In this document: positions 1 through 9,740 of the stretch, piece after piece
How positions within the stretch are numbered: position 1 is the stretch's first letter
How the letters are laid out: each line of letters begins with the position of its first letter
Assembly (NCBI RefSeq): GCF_001280015.1
Contig: NZ_LGDV01000202.1
Span: 62,001 to 126,000 of the forward strand
Length of the DNA: 64,000 nucleotides
Direction: 5' to 3'
DNA from: Streptomyces sp. MMG1121
GTDB taxonomy: Bacteria > Actinomycetota > Actinomycetes > Streptomycetales > Streptomycetaceae
Position numbers and translations under genes: made by a program
Notes under the pieces: generated by a model
What the model was told of the DNA's origin: nothing
The model's database searches: none
What the model saw: the letters and a program-made list of their open reading frames with translations, nothing else

Positions 1-1
1 C

Positions 2-651
2 AGCAAGAAGGCCGCCCGCCGGCGGGCGATCGAGATGCTCGACCGGGTCGGCATCCCCGAGCCGGCCAAGCGTGTCGACAGCTATCCGCACGAGTTCTCC
101 GGCGGTATGCGCCAGCGTGCCATGATCGCCATGGCGCTGGTCAACAACCCCGAACTGCTCATCGCGGACGAGCCGACCACCGCCCTCGACGTGACGGTCC
201 AGGCGCAGATCCTGGACCTGATCCGCGATCTGCAGAAGGAGTTCGGCTCCGCGGTCGTCATGATCACCCACGATCTGGGCGTGGTCGCCGAGATCGCCGA
301 CGACGTCCTCGTGATGTACGGCGGCCGGTGCGTGGAGCGCGGCCGGGCGGACGAGGTCTTCGAGAAGCCGCAGCACCCCTACACCTGGGGCCTGCTCGGC
401 TCGATGCCCCGCATCGACCGCGAGACCTCCGAACGGCTCATCCCGGTCAAGGGCCAGCCGCCGAGCCTCATCAACGTCCCCTCTGGCTGCGCCTTCCACC
501 CGCGCTGCCCGTACGCGGACATCCCCAAGGGGAACGTCACCCGCACGGTGCGCCCCGAGCTGGAGCAGGTGGGCACCGGGCACTTCTCCGCCTGCCACCT
601 CTCGGCCGAGGACCGCGAGCGGATCTGGACCGAAGAGATTGCGCCGAAGCT

Positions 652-655
<4 letters not shown>
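2..655 (+). CDS. oppD: Peptide ABC transporter ATP-binding protein (OppD/DppD type), 5' end missing
   Basis: Cytoplasmic ATPase of an oligopeptide/dipeptide importer. The reading frame is open to the window edge, so the start and the Walker A loop lie outside. Visible in order: ABC signature [15 protein letters not shown], Walker [14 protein letters not shown], the switch histidine in [10 protein letters not shown], and the oligopeptide/dipeptide C-terminal domain with a cysteine pair in [10 protein letters not shown]. The last two features are typical of OppD/DppD rather than other importers. It overlaps the next gene by four bases (GTGA), so the two ATPases are translationally coupled and probably form a heterodimer. 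Permease and binding-protein genes are expected upstream. Peptide versus other substrate cannot be decided from the ATPase alone. Confidence 0.93.
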
Positions 656-2094
<1,439 letters not shown>

Positions 2095-2115
2095 CGACGC
2101 CCCGGACCACCGGGT

Positions 2116-2154
2116 GATGCCCCGCTCTCCGTGCCGTACGGAGGGCGGGGCATC
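2116..2154 (+). terminator. Hairpin terminator after the oppDF unit
   Basis: GATGCCCCGC...GCGGGGCATC inverted repeat with an internal CTCCGT/ACGGAG extension, 22 bases after the oppF stop. There is no long T tract, as is common for Streptomyces hairpin terminators. Confidence 0.7.
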
Positions 2155-2254
2155 GGTGTGTCGGCGGCTACTCCCTGGTGGAGTGCGTCCTGTGTACAGG
2201 CCGTCCGAAAGAGCCGTCCGAAGGAAACGGACCGTCGCTGAGTAACAATGTGGG

Positions 2255-2911
2255 GTGCTTCAGCCTCTCTTCACCCCCTCCGTGCAGCACACGCTCGATG
2301 TCATCGGCATCTTCGTGTTCGCGATCTCCGGCGCGCTGCTCGCCGTCCGGAAGAACTTCGACGTCTTCGGCATCGCCGTCCTCGCCGAGGTCACCGCGCT
2401 GGGCGGAGGGCTGTTCCGCGACCTGGTCATCGGGGCCGTACCACCGGCCGCCTTCACCGACCTCGGGTACTTCGTCACCCCGCTGTTCGCCACGCTCGTC
2501 GTCTTCTTCCTGCATCCGCACGTGGAGCGGATCCAGGCGGCGGTGCTCGTCTTCGACGCGGCCGGCCTCGGCCTGTTCTGTGTCAGCGGTACGACGAAGG
2601 CGTACAGCTACGGCCTCGGCCTCACCGCGTCGGCGACGCTGGGCCTCGCGACCGCCGTCGGCGGCGGTGTGCTCCGGGACGTGCTCGCCAACGAGGTGCC
2701 GTCACTGCTGCGCTGGGACCGCGATCTGTACGCGGTCCCAGCGATCGTCGGCGCCACGATGGTGGTGGTGTGCATTCGCTACGACGCCCTGACCCCGTTC
2801 ACCAGCGGGCTCGCGGTCGTCACGGCTTTCGCACTCCGCCTGCTCGCGATGCGTTTCCACTGGCGAGCTCCGCGCGCGTGGAACCGCCGGTCGACGGTGA
2901 CCGAGGACTGA
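2255..2911 (+). CDS. Trimeric intracellular cation (TRIC/UPF0126) channel family membrane protein
   Basis: Predicted 218-residue inner-membrane protein with about seven hydrophobic segments. It carries the two hallmark glycine motifs of the family, GGGLFRDLV and GGGVLRDVL, one in each inverted half, which supports a duplicated three-helix architecture. Bacterial members are potassium or cation channels; the older family name is UPF0126 (YadS/YicG in E. coli). Start is a GTG at 2255; a GTG at 2285 is possible. The 3' end overlaps the 3' end of the convergent esterase gene by 92 bases. Function in the cell is inferred only from family. Confidence 0.85.
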   Translation: MLQPLFTPSVQHTLDVIGIFVFAISGALLAVRKNFDVFGIAVLAEVTALGGGLFRDLVIGAVPPAAFTDLGYFVTPLFATLVVFFLHPHVERIQAAVLVFDAAGLGLFCVSGTTKAYSYGLGLTASATLGLATAVGGGVLRDVLANEVPSLLRWDRDLYAVPAIVGATMVVVCIRYDALTPFTSGLAVVTAFALRLLAMRFHWRAPRAWNRRSTVTED

Positions 2912-4070
2912 GCGGGGTCGACGTGTGGGTGTGCCGGGCGGGGGTGCCGTGTCCCGTCATCTGCGCGGTCAGCCACTCGAACACGGCCGGCACCTGCGGC
3001 TTCCACAGCGCCATCGAGTGCCCGCCCGCGCTGCGCGGCAGGAACACCACCCGTACGGACGTCGGCGGCTTCGCGATCTGCTCCAGCGCCACACCGGCCT
3101 GATAGCCGTCACCGTTCTCGCCGGAGAGGTACAGCGCGACCTTCGGCGGGGTGCGGTAGTTCTTCAGGATGTAGTACGGGTTGTTGGCCCGCCGCAGCTC
3201 GACGCTCCCCGCGGCCAGCGAGTTGCGCTCGCCGATCGGGTCGTTGTAGCCGGAGAGGCTGATGGCGGCCCGGTAGCGGTCGGGGTGCGCGACGGCGAGC
3301 TTGGCCGCGCAGTGGGCGCCGGCCGAGTAGCCGGCCGCGGCCCAGCCGTCCGGCGCGGACTCCGCCCGGAAATTGTCCGTGATCATCTTCGGCACGTCGA
3401 TGCTCAGCCAGCTGTCCGCGTTCACCGTGCCGGGGATGTTGGCGCACCCGGTGTCGATCTTGGCGATCAGGTTGGTCCGCGGGGACACCAGGATGAACGG
3501 GGCGACCTGGCCGCTCTTCATGAGCGGCTCCAGCTGCTCGTGCACCTTCATGGAACCGAACCAGGCCTTCGCGGAGCCGGGGTAGCCCGAGAACAGCTCC
3601 ACGACCGGGAACTTCTTGTTCTTGTAGGCCGGCTCGTTGTACTGCGGCGGCAGCCAGACGTAGACCTCGGCGTTCACGCCCGACACCCGGCCCTTGAGCT
3701 GGGTGACCTTGACCCCGCCGGCCGCGTGCATACCGGGACCGTCGGCCTGGGTGAACTTCTGCTGCACCTTGGGCAGCCGCTTGTACGCGATGCCGCCGGT
3801 GCCGTCGGCGCCGAGGTTGGCGGCCTGCTGCACATGGTTGCCGGTGCCGAGCAGGTCGGCCCAGTTGTCGTAGAGGTTGTTGGAGTTGTTGACCAACACG
3901 AAGATCAGCGTGACGGCGGTGCCCTGGGCGAACAGCAGCATCAGCACCCGCGCCACGACACGCAGGGCCTTGGGCCCGCGCACCCGCGACCACACGGCGA
4001 GCGGCAGTATCAGTGCGACCACGGCCAACACGATCGTGGTGTAGAGGAACGGAGTCCCGGTGAGGCTCAT
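2820..4070 (-). CDS. Membrane-anchored alpha/beta-hydrolase esterase
   Basis: About 416 residues from an ATG at 4070; a GTG at 4121 would add 17. Two hydrophobic N-terminal segments (FLYTTIVLAVVALILPLAV and VARVLMLLFAQGTAVTLIFV) anchor a secreted catalytic domain. The nucleophile elbow is GYSAGAHCA, with the serine preceded by a Tyr-rich strand, as in the S-formylglutathione hydrolase/mycolyltransferase-like 'putative esterase' family. A probable acid/histidine pair lies late in the sequence (SAGGHSMALWKP for His). The last 40 residues are low-complexity and run into the tail of the convergent TRIC gene. Substrate unknown. Confidence 0.85.
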   Translation of the reverse strand: MSLTGTPFLYTTIVLAVVALILPLAVWSRVRGPKALRVVARVLMLLFAQGTAVTLIFVLVNNSNNLYDNWADLLGTGNHVQQAANLGADGTGGIAYKRLPKVQQKFTQADGPGMHAAGGVKVTQLKGRVSGVNAEVYVWLPPQYNEPAYKNKKFPVVELFSGYPGSAKAWFGSMKVHEQLEPLMKSGQVAPFILVSPRTNLIAKIDTGCANIPGTVNADSWLSIDVPKMITDNFRAESAPDGWAAAGYSAGAHCAAKLAVAHPDRYRAAISLSGYNDPIGERNSLAAGSVELRRANNPYYILKNYRTPPKVALYLSGENGDGYQAGVALEQIAKPPTSVRVVFLPRSAGGHSMALWKPQVPAVFEWLTAQMTGHGTPARHTHTSTPLSPRSPSTGGSTRAELASGNASRAGGVRKP

Positions 4071-4241
4071 GTCCCCATAGAGGGGAATCAGTGGCCCGAG
4101 GTTGTGGACGTGTCCGGGCACTTACTTAGAAATTGCCGGATCCTCACCCGGACGGGCGATCCGGGCGGGACCCGAAGGAGAGCCTCCAGGGTCCGGGCGG
4201 AAAAGCTACCGCTTAGTAGTTTCCTGTTGTACCGTTCATCC

Positions 4242-5102
4242 ATGCCAGAAGCAGCTTCCGCACCCGCCGCGCCGGCCCTGACCGGCGACAGCGAGTTCGA
4301 CCGCGACACCGCGGTCACCCGGCGCGAGCCCGGCGTCTACGACATCGACCTCTCGGCCGGCTGGACCATCATCAGCGCCGTGAACGGCGGCTATCTGCTG
4401 GCCGTGCTGGGCCGGGCCCTCGCGGACACGCTCCCGCACCCGGATCCCTTCACCGTCTCCGCGCACTACCTCACCGCGTCCCACCCCGGCCCCGCGGTCA
4501 TCCGCACCGAGACGGTCCGCACCGGCCGCACCCTCTCCACCGGCCAGGCCTCCCTCTTCCAGTACGACGACGAGGGCAACGAGGTCGAACGCATCCGCGT
4601 CCTCGCCTCCTACGGCGACCTCGCCACGCTCCCCGACGACGTCCGTACGACCGCGCAGCCGCCCGCGATCCCCCCGCTGGAGCACTGCTTCGGCCCCGAG
4701 GACGGCCCCGCCCCGGTCGAGGGCAGCTCGGCGATCGCCGACCGGCTGATGCTGAAGCTGGACCCGTCGACCCTCGGCTGGGCGCTCGGCGCGCCCTCCG
4801 GCAGGGGCGAGATGCGCGCCTGGTTCGGCCTGGCCGACGGCCGTGACGCGGATCCCCTCTCGCTGCTGCTGGCGGTGGACGCCCTGCCGCCCACGGCCTT
4901 CGAGATCGGTCTCAAGGGCTGGGTCCCCACGGTGGAACTCACGGTCCACGTCCGCCACCGCCCGGCCCCCGGCCCGCTGCGGGTGTCCATCACCACCCGC
5001 AATCTGGCCGGCGGCTTCCTGGAGGAGGACGCCGAGGTCTGGGACACCGACGACCGTCTGGTCGCCCAGTCCCGCCAACTCGCCCGCGTCAGGCTGGGCT
5101 GA
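4242..5102 (+). CDS. Thioesterase family protein (double hot-dog, TesB-like)
   Basis: 286 residues from the ATG at 4242. The sequence begins with a short acidic stretch, then WTIISAVNGGYLLAVLGRAL, the substrate-loop/helix region of TesB-like acyl-CoA thioesterases, and a second hot-dog half in the C-terminal 120 residues. Likely hydrolyses an acyl-CoA in the cytoplasm; chain length cannot be predicted. The gene is divergent from the esterase gene, with 171 bases of shared AT-richer promoter region between the chosen starts. Confidence 0.82.
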   Translation: MPEAASAPAAPALTGDSEFDRDTAVTRREPGVYDIDLSAGWTIISAVNGGYLLAVLGRALADTLPHPDPFTVSAHYLTASHPGPAVIRTETVRTGRTLSTGQASLFQYDDEGNEVERIRVLASYGDLATLPDDVRTTAQPPAIPPLEHCFGPEDGPAPVEGSSAIADRLMLKLDPSTLGWALGAPSGRGEMRAWFGLADGRDADPLSLLLAVDALPPTAFEIGLKGWVPTVELTVHVRHRPAPGPLRVSITTRNLAGGFLEEDAEVWDTDDRLVAQSRQLARVRLG

Positions 5103-5225
5103 CGACGGCGCACGGCCTGATCCGGAATTGACAGCCGACGGACAGCAGGCGCCCAAGTGCCCCCCAGACGGCGTTGGTTGAGTGCGGCCCTCAGGACTTC
5201 CTCATCCTCACCGGAGCTGACTCCC

Positions 5226-5582
5226 ATGAAGCGTGCACGACTCGCCCCCGCCGTCGCCCTGCTGGCACTCTCCCCGCTGCTCCTCGCCGCGTGCGGCTCC
5301 GGCGACTCGTCCTCCTCCGGCAGCGGCAACTCCGGTCGGCAGCAGGCCTGCAAGGCGCCGTCCGGCATGCCCGCCGGCGGCGCCTCCCGCCGGCCGGGCG
5401 GGGCGCCGTCCGGTATGCCGTCGGGGGCGTCCACGGTGAAGCCGACCGGTACGCCCAGCGGGATGCCGTCGGGCATGCCGAGCGGTGCGCCGGGAGGTCA
5501 GGGCGGATCCGGCGGCGGCTGTGGTGGGCCGGGCGGCGGCCAGGAAGCGGGCCGGAACGGGGGCCAGGCCCAGCAGGGCTGA
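5226..5582 (+). CDS. Small lipoprotein with Pro-Ser-Gly-Met repeats
   Basis: 118 residues from the ATG at 5226. It has a basic N-terminus, a hydrophobic core and lipobox LLAAC with the lipidated cysteine at residue 23, so it should be exported and anchored to the outer face of the membrane. The mature part is low complexity: repeats of PSGMP/PSGA/TPSGMPSGMPSG, then a Gly-rich stretch with a few Cys. No catalytic domain is visible. The last five codons (AQQG and stop) are inside the left arm of the 55-bp inverted repeat, so the true C-terminus may differ if that repeat is an assembly fault. Function unknown. Confidence 0.72.
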   Translation: MKRARLAPAVALLALSPLLLAACGSGDSSSSGSGNSGRQQACKAPSGMPAGGASRRPGGAPSGMPSGASTVKPTGTPSGMPSGMPSGAPGGQGGSGGGCGGPGGGQEAGRNGGQAQQG

Positions 5583-5807
5583 GCGAAGGGCCGGCGGTCC
5601 CGCGACGGCGGGGGGGGGGGCGGCCCCCGGGGGCGGCCCCCCCCCCCCCCCCCCCCCGCGGGCGGGGCCCGCCCGGCCGAGGGCCCGCGCCACCGGCTTC
5701 TGCAAACTCCTCCCCCGGGCCGGCGGGGGGGGGGGGGGGCCCCGCGGGGGGGGCCCCCCCCCCCGCCGTCGCGGGACCGCCGGCCCTTCGCTCAGCCCTG
5801 CTGGGCC
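5567..5807. repeat. 55-bp perfect inverted repeat enclosing extreme homopolymer tracts
   Basis: Positions 5567-5621 are an exact reverse complement of 5753-5807, with 131 bases between the arms. The arms cover the last codons of the lipoprotein gene on one side and of the TetR gene on the other, so both proteins end in AQQG. The arms and interior hold runs of G11, C21, G15, G8 and C11, unlike anything else in the window. It could act as a bidirectional terminator, but the truncation of the TetR gene exactly at the arm boundary suggests a fold-back or assembly artefact or a recent inverted duplication. Confidence 0.95.
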
Positions 5808-6280
5808 ATCAGCAGGTCGTCGTCGTTCCAGCCGGCGGCCTGCGGGTCCTTGGCCAGCTCGGCCTTCACCTCCTCGGCGAACCGGACCAGTTGGGCCCGG
5901 ATGGCCTCCCGCACCGGCTGCACCCCGCCGTGCCGCTCGCGCGCGATGAAGCGGACGTGGGCGGGGAAGGCGTCCACGTGATCGGCGATCAACCCGATGG
6001 CGCGCGTGATGCGTTCCTCGCTGCCGCCCGCCGTCGACACCGTCGTCCGCACCATCGGGTGCAGGCTGCCCAGCGCCTCGTCGACCAGTGCCACGCCGAG
6101 GTCGGCGGTCGAGCGGAAGTGCCGGTAGAAGGCGGTCGGGGCGACGCCGACGGCCCGGGTGACCTCGCGCAGACCCAGGCTGCTCAGGCTCTGCTCCTCC
6201 AACAGCGCGAGCGCGGCGTCGAGGAACGCCTGCCGGGTCTTCTGCTTCTGCGCCTGCCGGATGCCGAGGGTGTGACTCAT
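5792..6280 (-). CDS. TetR-family regulator (FabR-like), apparently C-terminally truncated
   Basis: 162 residues from an ATG at 6280. The N-terminal TetR helix-turn-helix is complete: TRQAFLDAALALLEEQ, then LREVTRAVGVAPTAFYRHF. The body resembles FabR-like regulators of fatty-acid metabolism, which are about 200 residues or longer. Here the protein ends ..DDDLLM followed by AQQG and stop, and those last codons belong to the inverted repeat at 5753-5807, so about 40 residues of the ligand/dimerisation domain seem to be missing. ACAACTGTT boxes upstream of its start are probable autoregulatory operators. It may be a broken gene or a victim of assembly error. Confidence 0.8.
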   Translation of the reverse strand: MSHTLGIRQAQKQKTRQAFLDAALALLEEQSLSSLGLREVTRAVGVAPTAFYRHFRSTADLGVALVDEALGSLHPMVRTTVSTAGGSEERITRAIGLIADHVDAFPAHVRFIARERHGGVQPVREAIRAQLVRFAEEVKAELAKDPQAAGWNDDDLLMAQQG

Positions 6281-6290
6281 GTCATCCAGT

Positions 6291-6372
6291 TAACAACTGT
6301 TCTCTGGAATTGAAAAGCCGTGGGGCGCGCTAGACTCTAAGTCAGTGAACAACTGTTACTACAACTGTTCAC
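6291..6372. promoter_or_regulatory. Probable TetR operator cluster (ACAACTGTT boxes)
   Basis: Three copies of AACTGTT-containing boxes occur between the TetR start and the divergent small gene: TTAACAACTGTTC at about 6291-6303 and the pair GTGAACA (6345-6351) ... TGTTCAC (6366-6372), which form an inverted repeat with internal AACTGTT copies. The site lies between divergent genes, as expected for self-regulation by the adjacent TetR protein. Binding is inferred, not shown. Confidence 0.55.
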
Positions 6373-6439
6373 CCAAACTTCACACCGGCCCGATACGAGT
6401 CATCTCGTACGTGGCATCTCGGAGGGGGGATCTGATCCC

Positions 6440-6634
6440 ATGCTGTTCCTCGTCGCCGCACTCATGCTGCTCGGAGTCGTGCTGGGCACCGTCGCCCACG
6501 CGCCGCTGACCGTCACCGGCCTCATCGCCGCCGTCATCGTCGTCTGGCTCGGCGTCTTCGCGGCCCGCGAGTACCTCGGTCGCCGGCGCCGTACGCCGGC
6601 CGACCGTCCGTCCGTCACGACTTCCAGGAGCTGA
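6440..6634 (+). CDS. Small membrane protein of unknown function
   Basis: 64 residues from the ATG at 6440, preceded by a strong GGAGGGGGG Shine-Dalgarno tract. Two hydrophobic segments (LFLVAALMLLGVVLGTVAH and VTGLIAAVIVVWLGVFAA) and a basic Arg-rich tail suggest a two-helix inner-membrane protein with cytoplasmic ends. It lies divergent from the TetR gene behind its operator-like boxes and six bases before another small membrane gene, so the pair is a probable target of that regulator. Confidence 0.65.
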   Translation: MLFLVAALMLLGVVLGTVAHAPLTVTGLIAAVIVVWLGVFAAREYLGRRRRTPADRPSVTTSRS

Positions 6635-6639
6635 GCACC

Positions 6640-6918
6640 ATGCATCTCACCGCACCGGTCACGGGCGGCACCGACACCCGGACGCGCACCCGGGACGCCG
6701 ACGGCATGGCCGTGGCGTCCTTCATCCTCGGCCTGCTCGGCCTGCTCGTCCTCAATATCTGCCTCGGCCCGATCGCCATCGTCCTGGCCGCGGTCGCCCT
6801 CGGGCGAGGCACCGCACGCCGGGGCCGGGCCTGGCTGGGACTGGCCCTGGGTGTGGCGGATCTGGCGGTCCTGGTCATCGCGATGCAGGTGTCGAACACG
6901 ATCTCCTGGAGCCTGTGA
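6640..6918 (+). CDS. DUF4190-like small membrane protein
   Basis: 92 residues from the ATG at 6640. Starts with a short charged region, then MAVASFILGLLGLLVL, GPIAIVLAAVALGR and a third hydrophobic segment, the pattern of DUF4190 proteins of actinobacteria (ASxxLGxxGL ... GPxAIxLG). Likely cotranscribed with the preceding 64-residue gene. Function unknown. Confidence 0.68.
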   Translation: MHLTAPVTGGTDTRTRTRDADGMAVASFILGLLGLLVLNICLGPIAIVLAAVALGRGTARRGRAWLGLALGVADLAVLVIAMQVSNTISWSL

Positions 6919-7074
6919 GGCAGGACGACCGCCACAGCCGTCACTGCCGTCGGCAGTGGTCGCGCCGGGCGGGGGAGGTTCTCGGGTGTCAGGCCGCCGA
7001 GCTCCGGCGTAAGTCGGCCAAGGCGCATCCGGGGCCGAGGCCGGCCGCGAGGGGCCCGTAGAATCGGCGTCACC

Positions 7075-8244
7075 ATGGCTTACCTCGACCACGCCGCGAC
7101 AACCCCCATGCTCCCGGAGGCGGCAGAGGCATTCACTGCCCAGCTGAGCATCACGGGCAACGCCTCCTCCCTCCACGCAGCCGGCCGCCGGGCCCGCCGC
7201 ACCGTCGAGGAGTCCCGCGAAACCCTCGCGGAAGCGCTGGGCGCCCGCCCCAGCGAGGTCGTCCTCACCTCGGGCGGCACCGAGGCCGACAACCTCGCCG
7301 TCAAGGGCCTGTACTGGTCCCGCCGCGCCGCCGACCCGGCCCGTACCCGGGTGCTGGCCAGCCCCGTCGAGCACCACGCCGTTCTCGACGCCGTCCACTG
7401 GCTCGGCGAGCACGAGGGCGCGACGGTCGAGTACCTCCCCGTCGACTCCTACGGCCGCGTCCACCCCGACGCCCTGCGCGAGGCCGTCGCCCGCGACCCC
7501 GACGACGTCGCCCTGGTCACCGTGATGTGGGCCAACAACGAGATCGGCACGATCCAGCCGGTCCGTGAACTCGCCGACATCACCGCGGAGTTCGGGATCC
7601 CGCTGCACGCCGACGCGGTCCAGGCCTTCGGCCAGCTCCCGGTCGACTTCGCCGCCTCCGGCCTCGCCGCGATGACCGTCTCCGGCCACAAGATCGGCGG
7701 CCCGTACGGCATCGGCGCCCTGCTGCTCGGCCGTGAGTACGCCCCCGTCCCCGTCCTGCACGGCGGCGGCCAGGAGCGGCACGTCCGCTCCGGCACCCTC
7801 GACGTCCCCGCGATCGCCTCCTTCGCCGTCGCCGGCCGGCTCGCCGCCGAGGGGCGCGAGCGGTTCGCGCGTGAGATCGGCGCACTGCGGGACCAGTTGG
7901 CCGACGCCGTCCGCGCCGCCGTACCGGACGCGATCCTCGGTGGTGACCCGGCGCCCGGCGGGCGTCTGCCGGCCAACGCCCACTTCACCTTCCCCGGCTG
8001 CGAGGGCGACTCGCTGCTGCTCCTGCTGGACGCCCAGGGCATCGAGTGCTCCACCGGCTCCGCCTGTACCGCGGGTGTCGCCCAGCCCAGCCATGTGCTG
8101 CTCGCCACCGGCATCGACCCGGAGCTGGCCCGCGGCACCCTGCGCTTCTCGCTCGGCCACACCTCCACCCAGGCGGACGTGGAGGCCGTCGCGAAGGCGA
8201 TCGGTCCGGTGGTGGAGCGCGCCCGGGCGGCGGGGCTCAGCTGA
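7075..8244 (+). CDS. Cysteine desulfurase, NifS/IscS type
   Basis: 389-residue PLP enzyme that removes sulfur from cysteine as a protein persulfide for thio-modification or Fe-S assembly. N-terminal [18 protein letters not shown], and [14 protein letters not shown] with the PLP lysine at about residue 206 are diagnostic. The persulfide cysteine is in STGSACTAG at about residue 331. The gene sits just before mnmA, the thiolase that uses this sulfur for tRNA 2-thiouridine, so supply to MnmA is the likeliest role. A TPP riboswitch-like element lies on the opposite strand 50 bases past its stop. Whether it also feeds thiamine or Fe-S synthesis is not visible. Confidence 0.93.
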   Translation: MAYLDHAATTPMLPEAAEAFTAQLSITGNASSLHAAGRRARRTVEESRETLAEALGARPSEVVLTSGGTEADNLAVKGLYWSRRAADPARTRVLASPVEHHAVLDAVHWLGEHEGATVEYLPVDSYGRVHPDALREAVARDPDDVALVTVMWANNEIGTIQPVRELADITAEFGIPLHADAVQAFGQLPVDFAASGLAAMTVSGHKIGGPYGIGALLLGREYAPVPVLHGGGQERHVRSGTLDVPAIASFAVAGRLAAEGRERFAREIGALRDQLADAVRAAVPDAILGGDPAPGGRLPANAHFTFPGCEGDSLLLLLDAQGIECSTGSACTAGVAQPSHVLLATGIDPELARGTLRFSLGHTSTQADVEAVAKAIGPVVERARAAGLS

Positions 8245-8296
8245 GCGGCGGCGAGGCGGCACGGGCCGGGACGTGAAGCGACCTACGAGGCGGGTT

Positions 8297-8404
8297 CCCT
8301 TCGCCGGCATGGTCCGGATCAGGTAGCTGGGGGTCGCCTTCCGGTCCAGTCCTTGCGACCTTCCGGCCTCTCAGCCCGAGCGTCGACGTCGGCACCAGCG
8401 GAGA
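8297..8404 (-). ncRNA. TPP riboswitch (THI element) on the minus strand, with no downstream gene
   Basis: Read on the minus strand, the element contains GGTGCC, then GGGCTGAGAGG, a variable stem, then GCGACCCC and ACCTGATCCGGACC followed by ATGCCGGCGAAGGGA. These are the conserved CUGAGA, ACCUGAU and GCGAAGGGA segments of the thiamine pyrophosphate aptamer in the right order and spacing. The aptamer 3' end is near 8297, and transcription would proceed into the antisense strand of the cysteine desulfurase gene. No minus-strand coding region starts there. It is either a relic, or controls an antisense transcript. Confidence 0.82.
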
Positions 8405-8585
8405 TCTCGTACCTCTCGGTGAAGGGAGATCCTGTATCTCGCGCTGCAGTCGGCTACTCCGCTTGGACTCCCTCACTCGTCTCGCAGGTCTTCCATTAGC
8501 ATAAATCCCCCCTTATCGGACAGGAAGGGGGTGGGCCTTGATTTTTTTCGGAGCCGGTTCCCAGGGCCCGTACCCTGGAAGGGCT

Positions 8586-9710
8586 ATGACTGAGACCCCG
8601 CAGCGCCCCCTCCGCGTCCTCGCCGCCATGTCCGGTGGAGTCGACTCCGCCGTAGCCGCCGCGCGCGCCGCGGAAGCCGGCCACGACGTCACCGGCGTCC
8701 ACCTCGCGCTCTCCGCGAACCCGCAGTCCTTCCGCACCGGCGCGCGGGGCTGTTGCACCATCGAGGACTCCCGCGACGCCCGCCGCGCGGCCGACGTCAT
8801 CGGCATCCCCTTCTACGTCTGGGACCTCGCCGACCGCTTCCGCGAGGACGTGGTCGAGGACTTCGTCGCCGAGTACGAGGCCGGCCGCACCCCCAACCCC
8901 TGCCTGCGCTGCAACGAGAAGATCAAGTTCGCCGCGCTGCTCGACAAGGCGCTCGCCCTCGGCTTCGACGCCGTCTGCACCGGGCACTACGCGCAGGTGA
9001 TCGTGGGCGAGGACGGCACCCGCGAGCTGCACCGCGCCTCCGACATGGCCAAGGACCAGTCGTACGTCCTCGGGGTGCTGGACGACCAGCAGCTCGCCCA
9101 CGCCCTGTTCCCGCTCGGCGACACGGTCACCACCAAGCAGGAGATCCGCGCCGAGGCCGAGCGCCGGGGCCTGGCCGTCGCCAAGAAGCCCGACTCGCAC
9201 GACATCTGCTTCATCGCCGACGGCGACACCCAGGGCTTCCTGGCCCAGCGGCTCGGCAAGGCGGAGGGCGACATCGTCGACGAGTCCGGCACCAGGCTGG
9301 GCACGCACGAGGGCGCGTACGGCTTCACCATCGGCCAGCGCAAGGGCCTCAGGATCGGCACCCCGGCTCCCGACGGCAAGCCGCGCTACGTCCTCGACAT
9401 CTCCCCGGTGACCAACACCGTCACCGTCGGACCCGCCGCCGCCCTGGACGTGACCGCCCTGACCGCGATCAAGCCCCGCTGGTGCGGCACCGCCCCCGCC
9501 GGCCCCGGAACCTACACCGCCCAGCTGCGCGCCCACGGCGGCGAGACCGAGGTCACCGCGGAACCGGTCGACGGCGGACTGCGCGTCACCTTCACCGAGC
9601 CGGTCCGCGGCGTCGCCCCCGGGCAGGCGATCGTCCTGTACGACGGCACGCGCGTGGTGGGCTCGGCGACGATCGCGACGACCACGCGCGCGAAGACCGC
9701 GACGGTGTAG
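8586..9710 (+). CDS. mnmA: tRNA-specific 2-thiouridylase MnmA
   Basis: 374 residues from the ATG at 8586; a TTG at 8538 would add 16 non-conserved residues. The enzyme adenylates U34 of Lys/Glu/Gln tRNAs and transfers sulfur from a persulfide. The PP-loop SGGVDS is at residues 16-21. The catalytic cysteine pair is present: [12 protein letters not shown] with Cys at about 106, and SHDICFI with Cys at about 208. GQRKGLRIG and a C-terminal beta-barrel follow. The cysteine desulfurase gene just upstream supplies the sulfur. In older nomenclature the gene is trmU. Confidence 0.95.
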   Translation: MTETPQRPLRVLAAMSGGVDSAVAAARAAEAGHDVTGVHLALSANPQSFRTGARGCCTIEDSRDARRAADVIGIPFYVWDLADRFREDVVEDFVAEYEAGRTPNPCLRCNEKIKFAALLDKALALGFDAVCTGHYAQVIVGEDGTRELHRASDMAKDQSYVLGVLDDQQLAHALFPLGDTVTTKQEIRAEAERRGLAVAKKPDSHDICFIADGDTQGFLAQRLGKAEGDIVDESGTRLGTHEGAYGFTIGQRKGLRIGTPAPDGKPRYVLDISPVTNTVTVGPAAALDVTALTAIKPRWCGTAPAGPGTYTAQLRAHGGETEVTAEPVDGGLRVTFTEPVRGVAPGQAIVLYDGTRVVGSATIATTTRAKTATV

Positions 9711-9740
9711 CGCTCCAGGACCATCGCCGGGACCGCGGGC

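Noticed and set aside
8507..8548. CCCCCCTT/AAGGGGG hairpin followed by T7 upstream of mnmA as terminator or riboswitch
   Set aside because: The T tract begins 11 bases after the stem, so it is not a classical intrinsic terminator; not listed as a feature.
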